A stretch of 64,000 nucleotides of DNA, from NCBI GenBank assembly GCA_946406115.1, contig OX291544.1:18927521-18991520 (forward strand). Direction: 5' to 3'. This document shows positions 49,781 to 63,200 of the stretch, in pieces. The stretch's first letter is position 1; each line of letters opens with the position of its first letter. The notes under the pieces were generated by a model, which saw nothing but the letters and a program-made list of their open reading frames with translations, ran no database searches and was not told the DNA's origin. Source of the DNA: Apoda limacodes. Taxonomy: Eukaryota; Arthropoda; Insecta; Lepidoptera; Limacodidae. The position numbers were made by a program, and so were the translations under genes.

Positions 49781-50820
49781 ATACCAACAGACATACTTAG
49801 CACTGCAGGCATAAACATTTATACCTAGATATATCTGTGAAAGTTCTATAAAAATAAATGCATCAGTGAAAGTGTATTTGTATATATAGATGTAAGGTAT
49901 AAAATTATAAAATAGTACCTAGTGTAATATTTATAAGTTTTTTTTTTTTTCTAATTTAATAATTTTTACTTAATACTAAACTATTTACTCAATAACTAAC
50001 CATTAACTTAACTATATAACTATATAATAGATAAAACAACTAACTAAAATAAACAGTTAAAAACTTATCTTAACATATTGAATATACTGTGTTATGATGT
50101 CTGACGAGGTCAGGAATTATAACCGGTTTGCATTGTCAACCTGCGTAAAGTCGACAATCACCACCGGTCGAAATACAATTTTATAATTAGTTCGACCGGA
50201 GGGGAATATCGAATCGCCATTAGCCACACAAGGAATGTTTTCTTTTCTTTTTGATACTTACCCACTAGTGGATGTTAGATTATGTATTAAAATAACTACT
50301 TAGTATCTATATTGTGTAAGAATGTAAAGTTTTTACTTCTAATTACTTACATTGTATCCTAGGCTAAGAAAGTGACTCAATAAACGTTATTATTATTATT
50401 ATTATTATTATTTGTTTTGAAACTTTTAAAGTTGAAAATTTTGTGACTCTGTCCCACAAACATATTTAGCTTTAAAACCACTAGTTATAATAATATAAAA
50501 AACTATTATCTCTATAAAATGTTTTGTTTATTGAAATAGTTTTATTAAAAAGGTTTTAAACATAATCGATCCACAAGTTTTAGATATTTTTAATCCTACG
50601 GAACCCTACGAACGAACGAAATGCGTATACAATAAGTTGCTTGGCCAGCTTGTTTTTCAACATTGTAGGTACAGAACCCTTAAAATTGTTTTGAAGACCT
50701 AGTAATAAAAAATCTGCCAGTCATATTATATATTAAATTAAGATGATGGTTTCCAGACAAAACTTATTCTTTTCTTGGCTTGTAAAAGAAAAGTGGTGGA
50801 AGAGTCCCAAAATGCTTATA

Positions 50821-51363
50821 GGCAGTACAGACTCACGCCGAGAAGCCCCGAGAACACCCGAGACGCGTGAATGTGATATGTTTCTCGCCTTCTCGTTCAA
50901 GATTTCACGGGCGAGAAAGAGAACACCATCACATTCTCTGTTGATTTCAGTGCGTCGTAAGCATTAACGACGCTAGACGTAGGTTGTGTGTGTAGCGCGC
51001 AGTGTTAAAATTTACCTCTAAATTGCACCGTTTTTAAGAGTGATTCTGAAAAAATGTGGACTAACGAATTGTAATTAAAATTCATAGAACACTTTCATTC
51101 CGAACCAATTTTATGGGATTCAAACATAGAAACTACAAAGACAAATCTCTAAACCACGAAGCGTGGAATAGAATTCGGGAGTTGATGGCTATGCCGGTGG
51201 CAGAAGTATAAAAGAAAAAAGAATCACCAAAGCGCCTACACTAACAAAGTCGTCCATACCGGAGAACAGGAAGAACCGGACTGAGAACTCACCGTGAGTG
51301 TGAACAGTGCACCTTTTTCTCTTCAAGTCTCGTCGAATCTTCTCGGCGTGAGTCTGTACCGCC
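50821..51363. mobile_element. TIR element carrying a MADF-domain remnant
   Basis: The left end GGCAGTACAGACTCACGCCG then AGAAG is inverted at 51339-51363 with one mismatch. TA flanks both ends (50819-50820, 51364-51365). It encloses a broken MADF ORF and no transposase. Several DNA transposon groups, notably PIF/Harbinger, carry a second SANT/MADF-type DNA-binding ORF, so a deletion derivative of such an element is plausible. Confidence 0.75.
51053..51330 (+). pseudogene. Broken MADF (Adf-1-type DNA-binding) domain
   Basis: From ATG at 51054: MWTNEL, stop, then LKFIEHFHSEPILWDSN. After a one-base shift comes RNYKDKSLNHEAWNRIRELM. This is the MADF pattern: FI-x-x-(F/Y)-x-x-x-P-x-LWD, Y-x-x-K, AW-x-x-I. 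One in-frame stop and at least one frameshift disrupt it, and the rest of the protein is not seen. Confidence 0.7.
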
Positions 51364-51369
51364 TATTAT

Positions 51370-54300
51370 ATATGAATGTCACTTCATATATATTATTCCA
51401 CTTCCTTCCTTCCCTCTTCGATGTGGAGACCAGATTTCGCATTATAGCATTTCATTCCTCCAGAGTCATGTGTATATATAGTCACGTGCTTATATCTAAG
51501 TTTGGTGAAGCATCATTTACAAGTTTTATCTTATTTATTCTTATTTTAAAGATTTAGTGTGCATCCTTCAGAATTTGCGCGTCATGTCCTGCTTATTTCT
51601 TTATAATTCGCTATTCATGAGCCTTCGCTGCATAATTCTTAACACGTTTCCGTTAAACACTGCTAAAATATATACAGCGAAGCACACTAAATGAATTTAG
51701 AAAAATTAAACAGAAAAAAACACCACTCCTTCTTAAGATGCGCGCCAAAATTCCATATATAAGCTTTTTAAAGTGTGGGGTATTTTAACCTAGATTTAGG
51801 GGATTTTTGAACAAGGGATTTTTTAGGATATAAAATTATTTAAGGGAATTAAAATTAAAATAAAATATTAAGGGGATTTTCTTTAGGGAAAGTTTTGAGT
51901 TTTTGTGTAGTGTATGCAATTATAAAAAGTAAGCTGAGGAACTGATTATCCATTGAGATATTTTATCATTTGATTCTGGTAAGGTACAGCTTAGAAGTAA
52001 ATTTCAAGTTTTGTGTTTCAATTACCCCAACAGACGTAATGTTGAAAAAATTTACAAATGGTATGTATGATTTTAAGAAAAAAACTATGAAGCGTTGGAA
52101 AACCAAACAATGGATGCATTCCAAGAATATAAAGAAATAATAGTCAGTACATAGTGTAATAAATAGTAACATATTCACTTCATTTTGTGTTTTATTCTTG
52201 ATATAAATGCTTAGGGAAAAACATTTTGAAAAATGCTTAATTACGGAATTTTTATGAGAAGTCCGGGGAAAATCAAAATCAGAGCGTGGCAACACTAGAT
52301 AGATTGATAGATAGATACACAAATTATATAGTATATGGATAGATAGTCTGTGATACTAATGGTGAAATAGGGAGCCTGTATCCCAAATATTATACTAATA
52401 TAAAATAATTTGCAATGAGGTAGCATTGGCTATTACAAAAAAACACAAATTGAATCTGAGTACTATGCCTTAATTTTTTGCCAAAAGTATTAGTAAGCCA
52501 ATTCTTACGGGAATGCCGAATATTACCAATGCCACCGTCTCAAATGGTAAGTGCAGTTTTCTTGAACCAAGTAAATATCTATGACTCATGAAGACGTGAG
52601 TATTTTTAACCTAATTACCTATGTTATTATTAACCAAGGTCTTAGAAGTCAACTGTCAAAATCTCAACTTCCCAAAATTAAACTAATGTTCAAAGACCAT
52701 ATTCTAAAACCTATAGGTATTTATATGAAACATTTTTTATGATTTCTTAAACAAATCATAAAAATCCTTTTTATTCAAAATCTTAACATGCTATGATTAA
52801 ACTGATATCATTTTCAATATATGGCCCCTTTTTTTGGTTAATATTTACTTCACCTATCCATTTCGTAAAAAAATATTTTTAATCAATGTAGAAGCTTCCC
52901 CTTTTACTTAAATAAATATAAATATTGGCATAAATTGGGTTGTATTTTATACATAACACATGAACTGAGGGTAGCATGGCTCAGCAACGGTCAAGGAGTG
53001 CCATAGTCCATAGCAAATTGAGAGATCTTAAAGATGACTTTGGCTTGCAGTGACCAATGTCCTTTTCAGATGGGTGCTATTTTTATTGTTTTGGCCAAGC
53101 AATTAATTAATTTTATATTATAAATGTATTATTAATATTAATTTAATTTTGGGACATTACAAAAAAAAAATGAAACTTGTCTCTTGTTGGCGAACATTTT
53201 TATGGGTATTGCAAATGCCATGTCTAAAAGTGGATACCCAAGTTTGTGGTTACTAGTACATAGCAATTTTTTTTTAAACCCATTTCATATTTCCATTATT
53301 AAGGGATGCAACTTTATTAAAATTACTTCCTTACCAATAGGCCATTTTGGCTATAAAGTAAACATTCCTATTGCTGTAACATTGCTGCATTGTGTCTAGG
53401 GATATAAACTGTGAAGATATTCTTACATTCATGAAACTGCCCCAGTGTTAAAAATATTTTTAATGACTTATGTTTAATTTGACTTATCTTATACTTTGTC
53501 TCGAATGATTGTCACTGTTTAATAATTATTAATATTTTATTTTAACTTTTAATTGTTATTAATACTGAATAATATCAGTCACCTCCTGATTCCTGAATAG
53601 AGCTTTGTATAATGGCCCTTTTCTGAGGCTTAGTACGAAAACATATTCCCAACTAATTTGTATAATATAAATAATTACTATTGGACTTTTCATGAAAAAT
53701 TTCTTCATTAGCACTTTTTAAAAGAGTGAAGTTGAAGATCAGCGTATTATGTACTGTTTCTTACAACTGTATTAAGCAATCACATTTTGCCCTATAACTT
53801 TCTTATGATGTTTAGTCATACACTTTTTGCCAATTGGTTGAGATTCAGGATGACCTCTAGGAGCTATAAGTGTAAGTTCCCTAGACTAAACTATTGTAGT
53901 AAAATACTATGGCAAAATCACTATTCTTTGAAAAATTAAAGTTTGCATTGTACCTGCATTTCCTGCTTTATAGTATCTTCAAATATACAAAAAATAAGTG
54001 TTTACGCAACTTTTGAAATGTGTGTAATTTCTATTCCTGAAGCAGCAAGTATCTATTATCTTGTTATCACTAAAGCCCAAAGAATATAACTATGAGTTCT
54101 AAATTATTAAAAGTTTGTTATTCTCGTATTTATTGCTGTTTTATTTTAATGTTGTAGCTGTTATTAATATTTAGTAAAAATGTCACCCTTAAGATAGTTC
54201 TAGTAGTAATGTTTTTTTTATTTATTAAGAAGCATTACATGTATGCAAATATACTTACCTTAGTTAAAATTTATAAATGTCAGAAAACTTAAAAAAATAT

Positions 54301-55975
54301 TTTCTCCACAAAATGTGTCTTTGATTGTGATAGTGATAGCTTTCTATAAAAAAAGTTCTTTATATAGTCTTATCTATCTGTTGTAAAGTAGCCAATATTA
54401 GTTTACCTCCATATTCTATGAAATAGCATTTAACAAGTAACAAGTAGCAAGTAATTTAACAATTTACATTAAAATTAATTTTCTCAGGGATGGCTATGAT
54501 TATCTAAAGATAAACTTGGATAGTAAATCATAATTTAAGTACAAAAGTTAATCTAACTTGTTAACAAAAAAAAACAACAGTTAGCTAGATTGAATGACCT
54601 TAGGATGCAATTGTTCTTAAATTTTTACTTTAATGTTATAGTTTGAAATTTCAATTAAATGTTATGGATCACTAGTGTTGGGTAGTATTAATAAGAGTTC
54701 TTGGAATTCACAAGTGCCACTTAGGTTTCATTAGACATTTATTGGATGATGACATTGATATTTTGGTTTAATAAATAGGTCACTATGATTGATTGAACAT
54801 TTCATAAATATTTGATACAATACCAACAGGGCTAAGGATTTTAACAAATCAATTGAAATCATAATTTGAATTGCAAATTAAATAAGCTATGCCTGCTAAG
54901 TAGTCCTGGTCTGTCCATGGATATTTCTGATTTCTCCATTCTTCAAAGGGAATTGCAAATATGTTCTTGTCGAAAATATGAGCTAGTACCTATTAGCCAG
55001 TTTTTGAATTTATAATATTTTTAGAATTAATTTTTGAGTTGTAAATAGCACTTCTGCTAAAATGGGCACTTGCTGTTACTTATTATGAATACTTTGAAAA
55101 ATTTCAAAAGCGTCTTTAAAACAAGATTAATAAATCTACAGAACCATTTGCCACTTTTTGATTTATTTGTATTTGATTTGTAGGTTTGAATGTATTTTTA
55201 TGGATTTGACACTGTTGAAAATGTTTCATTGTTAGGTATTACACAGGAGAAAAATTAATGCTAATCTTATCATTTAATGCAGATTTCATTTTAAATGTTT
55301 AACCGTTAGGTTTTCTTCACAAATGGAAATTACCGAGAGATGGATAATCCTTGCTTGCTTACATCTGTATAATTTTTTATTTATTCATGGATATGTGTTT
55401 TAAACTTACAATGCCAACATTGCTTATTTATACTTATAGATAATTATATGATACATCTGAATCTATTAAACAAGTAAAAAGGTTTTCTATAGTAATTTTA
55501 TCAGCTCAACATTTAAATGTTAAAAGTTTGATGCTGAACTTAAAGTGCTCAATTTTAGCAAGATTCAATAACAAAAAGTTGGCTATAATTGACATTTAAG
55601 GCAACCAGACAAATTTTTAATATGGCACCTAAACAAAATTGCAATATCATGCAATGACAATCAAAATTAACATCTTAGATTTGATGCCAAAGAAATAAAA
55701 AAAAAATCAGACATATTGATTTTATGAGACATTTTTATTTCTTAAGGTTGACTTAATCTATATCTGTTAACATGACTTTCTTTGCATTTGACATTTGACC
55801 AACAAAACTTTTTTTAAATAATTAAATTTTATTATTTTAGGGTGGAAGGGAAAAATAAGTAAACTAAATTACTTTTTATTTTTATTCATAAATTTTAAAA
55901 AATGTGTTACCGTCTAGAATAAATACTCATCTTTAAACATTTGTAACATGTATATTTTACATAGTTATTGCAATA
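51370..55975. other. Long AT-rich tract without a supported gene
   Basis: No transposase, RT, TIR pair or conserved exon was recognised in about 4.6 kb. The longest open frames (52322-51966 minus, 53184-53399 plus) are low in complexity and have no motif. It is notably free of the repeats that fill the rest of the window. It could hold the undetected first exon and promoter of the P5B ATPase gene, or a long UTR of a gene I cannot see. Confidence 0.4.
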
Positions 55976-55980
55976 TAACC

Positions 55981-56521
55981 CGGCAACTCTGATGAGTCAC
56001 TTGACCCCCGTCCCGCTTCTTTGCCCCATCCACCCTCTAATACCGCATCTTTTTCAATTCGCATCGCAGTGAAAAGTACGCGCGTGTATCTGTTACTTTA
56101 AAAGTTTATGCTTTTGTTTAACCATCCAACAAAAGTACATGTGGTTGATGAAATATTAAAAGAACGCGGCCACGAAAATCTTCGATTGCAACAATACAAT
56201 AGCGATCTTTATCCCATTAATTACATATGGAGTTTGATAAAACAAAGGGTGGCCGAGAAAAATGTAAATTGAAATGAAAAACAAATAAACAAATACAACT
56301 TTCATCATCAATTTGTGTATGAGTACAACAACACAAGTGTACAAAATGTTTATATAAACCTGTTATAGATAATTATTTTGATCACACTATTTATTACAAT
56401 ATAATTATTGATAATTAAATAATATTTCCAGATTCACTTCCTCAAACCTTTTTTGTATACTGTACTGGCAGGGCGACGTAGTTGGAAGCGGGGGATACGA
56501 GGTGACTCATTAGAGTTTCCG
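55981..56521. mobile_element. Small DNA transposon remnant with TIRs
   Basis: Ends CGGCAACTCTGATGAGTCAC (55981) and the inverse of CGGAAACTCTAATGAGTCAC (ending 56521), 18 of 20 matching. The weaker GGGGGAT/ATCCCCC-type inner words also correspond. It encloses a transposase C-terminal remnant. No clear target duplication. Confidence 0.7.
56126..56272 (+). pseudogene. C-terminal remnant of a DDE transposase
   Basis: Reads PTKVHVVDEILKERGHENLR, then LQQYNSDLYPINYIWSLIKQ and RVAEKNVN before TGA. It resembles the 'RLPPYHCDLNPIE-x-VWS-x-(V/M)K' end of DDE endonuclease-type transposases (IS630/Tc1-like superfamily, recalled). The usual PPYH and NPIE are QQYN and YPIN here, so it is decayed. Confidence 0.7.
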
Positions 56522-56534
56522 AGTAGTAGTTAAA

Positions 56535-56665
56535 AATTGGCCAAGTGCGAGTTTGAATTGCGCAACGAGGGTTCCGTATTTACGAACATTCATGTAATTT
56601 GCAAATGCAATAACCAAAAAAATTGTGCCGCTAAGCGGTCACCCATCCAGCTACTGACCAACACA
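56535..56665 (-). repeat. Repeat termini: 'GCACTTGGCC' end plus 'CGGTCACCCATCCA' word
   Basis: 56535-56581 is a solo end of the 'CCGTCCGTC' families (TTGGCCAAGTGCGAGTTTGA). 56618-56662 contains GCTAAGCGGTCACCCATCCA, also found at 59285-59310 inside another repeat. Confidence 0.5.
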
Positions 56666-57008
56666 CTATTATTCACTGTAAGTTTGAAGTTTTTATGTAT
56701 TAAAGTTTTAATGATAGAGCAAAAACAAAGACAATGTCTTTCTTGTATCAGGACACTTAACTCGATGAGTTATCATCGCTTCGTTACAGAGTTCCTATGG
56801 CCGGTCACCTATCGGTCATCAGATCTGCTCTATGGAATCATTTTATTGCATTGTCATATGATTTACGTTTGTATTAAAAAAATCAACTCAATTGAACACC
56901 GGGAAGTGGGTCATATTTAACTTTTAAGGTTTGATTACAGAGAGGGTCAGATAAAACTAAATAAAAGAACAAAGCTTGTAATTGCATGTACTCTTTCTCA
57001 CATTGCAG

Positions 57009-57236
57009 ACGAATACGAAGTTATTGGCGAATCACAATGGCAAATATTGGAAAATGTAGCAGACGATCTCATTATCAAAATACATGGTTACAGATATTCG
57101 AAAATTCGCGCTTTTATATTTCATTCCGTTTGCATAGTACTATGTGGTTTACCGTATTTTGTTTTGGCCTATTATCCCTCATTCAACCGCTTAAAGTATG
57201 TAAAATGCAGTTTGAAAACGGCTGAAGATATATGTG
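57009..57236 (+). CDS. P5B ATPase exon (first seen)
   Basis: Acceptor CATTGCAG, then the last two bases of a codon. Encodes [40 protein letters not shown] and so on, through the first hydrophobic stretch. Donor GTAAGT leaves one base. Confidence 0.88.
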
Positions 57237-60200
57237 GTAAGTTTTACTTTCCTTCTTCTGTGAAAATGTAGTTATAGTAAAAGGATTAATTCGTCAAATT
57301 ATATGTAATTACATAAATATGAAAAATAAACGTAGCAACGAATAGGAAACCCTGCAATATGGCTTTAAATTTGTCTGGCACCAAATAGGAACCGTTGCAT
57401 CATGACTACAATTATACTCAGTACAATATACCATATATAGAAAATAGTATTGTTACTTAGTGCTATAGTTTGCTGGAAATTATAGTGATAAAAGTCATGA
57501 TTAAGCGATCTTTAAATGAATCGAATTTTACCAAAAAAAAAGAAATTGATTGCTGTCTTCAGAAATGGATGCCATATCAGCGACGTTTTATTCCATTTGA
57601 TATTAGATTGCAGAATGTTTTAGTATGAATTGTAAATTTTTTTTTTGTTAACGCTTTGATAGTGATGCAGCAATGGTTTTATTTTAATTACTAGTTTTAA
57701 TTATTTAATGTAATTGGTTTTCATTTATGTTTTAGTGACAGACAGTGAAGGATCATTCAAAATGGAAAAAATAATCGCGGTTGACCTCAGTCTTTCTCAT
57801 CATAAGGATAATAAATTGCGTTATTTCATTTATCAGCACAGCCGCTACATCTGGCTTCAAGATCAGGGAGCTTTTCTCAATGTTTTGGCTCTAAATGAGA
57901 AAATTACTATTAGTTTACTGATGGATAATACCTCTGGCATTAACAAACGACAGCAAAATGAACTGTAAGTTAAAGATTTACTATCTACTAATAAATAAAT
58001 TTTAATATATTCCTGGACATGACACACGGTGCTATCTGCCAAAACTATCACATAACTAACTAACAAATAGTTATATGCTTTTTTAGGGTTCTGTAGCCAA
58101 ATCACAGCTTTATAATTTTGCCGTCTTTGTATCAATTCTAATAAAATTTAACCGAAAGATGTCTGGTGAACCAGATAAAGATTTGTTATTAAAACTGAAA
58201 AAAAAATATTATTATTTTTAACTGAAGGAATTTTTTTTTGCGCATCCCATCGTGTGAGGTATCGTTAAATAGGGTTAGGAAAATGCAGTTTAGGTTCCTA
58301 AGTATTGTTATTATATTTATTTTTCTAAGAGGAATATTTTCCGAGTTATGTCCTTATGTGACCATGCTCTTGGGCGGTTTTTCTTATTATTATTGAAAAC
58401 ACATAGCCACGAGACAAACACAAATGTACATCACATGAATGTTTGTCCTGTATGGGGATTGAACCTGCCCTTTTGGTTTTTTTGGTGTCCATGCATTCGT
58501 ATTTATGACCTACCCTCTAAATTAATTTTACAATTAGATGCATAAACCGTATTTTTTCTGGAAAAAATAGGTTATTTTTTAAAATAATATGGTACTCGAA
58601 GTCTTGCTGTATATATGTTTTGACAATGATTTACATAATTGCAACTGAGCTTCACCCCTGCTAAGTAGCGCCGCCAAGGGTACAAGCACAAAACAAACAA
58701 GAATAACTATTTTAGTAGATGAGAGGTCTAGGAATTCCATAATGATATTAACTGTATTTTTTTTTTCAGAATAAAGCTTTATGGAATGAATTCAGTGGAA
58801 GTTGAAGTAAAAAGTTATTGGACACTATTTGTGAATGAAGTTTTCAATCCTTTTTATTTGTTCCAAGTGTTCTCAATTATTCTATGGTCTTTGGACGAGT
58901 ATTATCAGTATGCAGCTTGCGTGTTTCTGTTGTCCGCCGGCTCTTGTATGTTGGCTTTGTACCAGACAAAACAGGTAAATTAAGATATTTTGTTTTCCTT
59001 ATTAAGGCGCATAAGCACATTCATATCATTATTGCTACTACTTGGTTAAATCTCCTCTTTTAAGTTTAGCGTATAATTTCATTAAACATTGCCTCAGCCG
59101 CTTTACGCCCCTCTGCAGGCGTACAGGCAGCTCCTTGAAAGAGGCTTGGGCCTTAGTCCACTAGTATACACATAAGATATAATTATACACATAATGCCTC
59201 TGACATGGCTTAGCGACTGATGGCGTATAACAAGCCGACTGTTTTACGTGCCCTCTGAAACACGGAGGCTATCAGAAAATTGTGCCACTAGGCGGTCACC
59301 CATCCAAGTGGTAACGACGTCCGACGTTGATTAACTTCGAATATTGTTTCCGATAGACAAATATCACTGGGTCACGAGCTCCTGTATAAACATTGTTTTA
59401 AAAAAAAAATTAAATCTAAGTTATAAATAAAAGTTGAGTTTTAATCTAAAATTTCAACAGCAGTAATTTACATGTGCCATTTTTGCCATTTGCCAGACCT
59501 AGCCGCTTATTATGCGAATGACCGTGTTTTGATCTTGCAGGTTATTTGCCTAATTTACTTTTTTTAAGTATAAAGTCCAAAAAGTAATGCACACAGGCAG
59601 ATTATCGTTCGTTCATACATTTCATAGTCCTTGGCACTGAGGTAAAAAGCGAAATATTTAATCTTGATCGCACTTATGTATCTAACTGGGAATAGCGTAA
59701 TCTGCTTCAACTAGTTCATTGCTTTATGGTGAATCAACCTCTAACACACAGTCTTGCAAAAAAACATAGTGCCCACTGTCCAAATAAGATAACTATTATC
59801 TGATATATCGTTACTCGACATGCACAACGCCTTAAATATAAAAAGGTTCATTGTGTATTTTGATGTGAGACATCGCTACTTCTACTTACTTACCTACTTA
59901 TGAGTAGGTATTATACCAGTCCATGATTGTCCATGATTATAAAACAATCAATACTAATGTTATAAATGCGAAAGTGTGTATGTTTATTTGTCTTTCTTTC
60001 ACGTCGCATCGAGCATCCAATCAACCTGACAGAGAAGGATATAGGTTACTTTTATCTCAGAAAATTTTAAATATCCTGCACGAATAATTGTAATAAAATT
60101 CCACGTGGACGAACAATAGCAAACTTTCTTACTATCATCAAGAAGTTGCCGTAGATATGCTACGCCGCTAAGTAAATTTAATGCGGGCGGAGCTGCGTAC

Positions 60201-63200
60201 AGTAGCTATAATTCGATTATTTAGATTATTCGAATTCTACTTGATTCTAATTACACAAAAAATCAATGAGTTTAAAGTAAATAAGTATCACAATTTCGTA
60301 TGGTAATGATAACTTAAGACTATTACAGTACGTCTACTGAGATTGTACATTGAATAATCTGTAACGTGTGTAGTTGAGATTTTATGAAAAGTCGTACTGC
60401 GCTCCCACTGATCACGATCACAGATATTACTTAAATATTTTTAAGGGTAGGTACCTATGTATCATTTAACAGTGGGACGCTTTTTACTCTTTAAGGCTAT
60501 GGCATACCCTAGCAAAAGCGTGCCGTTTCGACCAAGACATATTAAACCATTGAAACATTGAAGAGACACAGTACGACTAGTTAATTTAAACTACATTTTA
60601 GGCTTGTTCTTCGATTATATAATTGCAAAGTTGATTGAAGAACTTGTCAAATACTCAATTTCAAACGTTTTGCAGATGAGCATTAATCTACACAAGATGG
60701 CGGGCTCTACAAGTGCATTCACAGTAACAGTAGTGCGTCCATCACGAATGGGCCGTGAAGAGTGCGTTGTGAACGCTAGTCGTCTTGTGCCCGGCGATGT
60801 GCTAGTGCTTCCGCCTGATGGCTGCATCATGCCTTGTGACGCGATGTTGTTGACTGGCTCATGTATTGTAAACGAAAGCATGCTTACAGGTCTGTATACA
60901 CTCTCAAAGTAAGAGTAAAGGCTAACGCACACTTCACGCTTCTGCACCAGATAAGCATCGGTCCAGCCGTTTGAGATGCTTTGTATAAAACTCCACACTG
61001 CTAAATCATCTTTTTCCTACACTCTCTACTCCGACAGAATTTGGCATAAATTTTGTGATTCTTTTTTTCTATTTTTTTTAGCGAACTCCTATTTAATGAT
61101 TTGTATTTTTGACTCTTTGGCATGATAGGTTATAATGATAAATATTCCACAGGTGAAAGTGTACCAGTTATGAAGGGGCCGCCTTGCATTTCGTCAGAAG
61201 TTTATTCCACAGACACGCACAAGAGACATACACTATTTGCTGGAACACATGTTATCCAAACAAGATTTTATGGCAATAACCAGGTATATTGAGATAATAT
61301 ACTTGTTATTAAAATAGCTAAACGGGGTCCTACCATGATTCTGTAGTTGTCGACATTTTGTGGACAAAACATTGACGAACGGCAATAAACGGACAAGACA
61401 GGTTAGATAGGTTAAAGATACGTGCACTCTGCATCGCCGCAATCTTTGTAACCATCGAAAATAATAATATGAAAGAGATAATCAAATAATAGCATTTTTT
61501 TTAACTAACTAACAGTAATTAACTTGTGTTAAAATATCCTCTTCCTTCTATACTTATCCTTAATCCTGGATTATAAATTAATCTTTACTAAGATAATAAA
61601 ATTATCATTATTTATTGAAATTATTTCTTATTATTGCTATTCGATTTCTTTATTGCAACTATTTTACAGGTTTTAGCTAAAGTAGTAAGGACCGGTTTCT
61701 ACACAGCCAAAGGAGAGCTGATCAAGAGCATTTTGTTCCCAAAGCCGTTTGGGTTTCAGTTCTATAGAGATGCAGTCAAATTTGTCATATTTATGTTCTT
61801 TATTGCTGCAATAGGAATGGGATATTCGATTTGGCTGTATGTGTTGAGAGGTGTAAGTATTTATTTTTTATTTTTTAAACCATACAGCCATCCTGATTAG
61901 ATCAGAATAGTAAGTATCTTATATCTTTCGTCCCTTCTACTGATCCATAATTTACTATATACCTGAAATACATAAATCAATTACATAATTGAAATAATAG
62001 GCTTTATTTCACAAATATAGGATATCATATCACCTACAAATTACCTACTACCGTTTCGGAATCAAAATGTCTTTTAGGCGAGAAGAAATGGCGAAAGAAA
62101 CTCTCCAGTAGTTGCTCTTTTAAATTTTAGTTATTATTACAATTACCAAGTAATTTATATTAATAATGTTTACAAAAAAATATTTGATTTTATGCCCTTT
62201 TTATCATCAAGATAGTCTTTCATTATAAAATAAGCTTTTTTAACAATTTCCAGTTTAAAAAAAATAAAAATTAATTGAATTTACTTAGCAAGGTTCTCTA
62301 TTTTTCCTACGCAATTTTTAATCCAATTTTTTATTTTTTTGCAGAGTAAGGTAGGCACAATAGTCCTGCGTACTCTAGATATTATAACAATTGTGGTGCC
62401 CCCGGCTTTACCCGCTGCAATGACTGCAGGCATAGTCTACAGCCAACAGAGGCTTCGGAGGAACAAAATATTCTGTGTTTCACCACCAAGAATAATCATA
62501 TGTGGCAAACTGCAAGTTATGTGTTTTGACAAGGTAATAAAAGTTGTCTCTTTATTGAAAAGCCTTTGTCATTATATTATCAATCACATCTATCAATTGT
62601 GCACTCGTTTAATTGTAGTTGGTTTGTCATGGCACATTTATTTGGATGTGCAGTCAAGGTCTCTAACGCTTCTTTCGGCTTAGGTGAGACTAGTTACGTC
62701 TCAGTCAGACTAACTACGCCCCGAACTGCTGCGAAAGCTTTATACTATTCTCGCATAAGCCTGATAAAGCAACAGCGACCTCTACTGTACATTACTGTAC
62801 ATACGTTTTAATAATAAAGAGTAGAAACTCCTCTAGTTTTTTTTTTTTTAATTTATAGTCCGGTTGATAAAGTCCGGTAGGGTATCCGGAAAGTAATGAA
62901 TGAATGAAATTTTATGAAATTTTGGTTTATCATTATCATCACTTCAACATTTTTGGACTTCTTCGGTTTTTTTTTATATCTACTATACTAAGTATTTTTT
63001 GTGTACTATGTTTTTGAGAAAGTTGTATAATATTGAACTTTCTTCAATTTTCACTAGTCAAACGTATGTTTTGTTCCAAAACCAATAGATCAAAGTTTGA
63101 AGAAAATTTCGCCATGGGCGCCTAAAGAGAGTAACAAAACACAAAATAATTTTTTTATAGTATTCAGTATCAGTTTTAAAAATTCTAAGTTTTTTGGCCC

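Larger units (their letters stand above)
44940..50411 (+). mobile_element. Nearly complete LINE (CR1/Daphne-like) with (TTA)n tail
   Basis: Order: 5' UTR with a GC-rich palindromic stretch (about 44940-45000), ORF1 (45373-46254), a 316-base spacer, ORF2 endonuclease plus RT (46571-49523), then a 3' UTR holding a long CA repeat (49549-49780) and the tail TCAATAAACG then (TTA)n (50386-50411). ORFs are open apart from one frameshift in ORF2, so the copy is young. The clade is inferred from ORF layout and microsatellite-like tail. The 5' boundary is approximate because no target duplication was identified. Confidence 0.85.

Noticed and set aside
49531..49818. Cys/Val-repeat open frame on the minus strand
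   Set aside because: It is the translation of a CA microsatellite.
52981..53060. Short ATG frame (MAQQRSRSAIVHSKLRDLKD) as a gene start
   Set aside because: It ends after about 25 codons at a TGA without a convincing donor of the phase the ATPase needs, and shows no domain.
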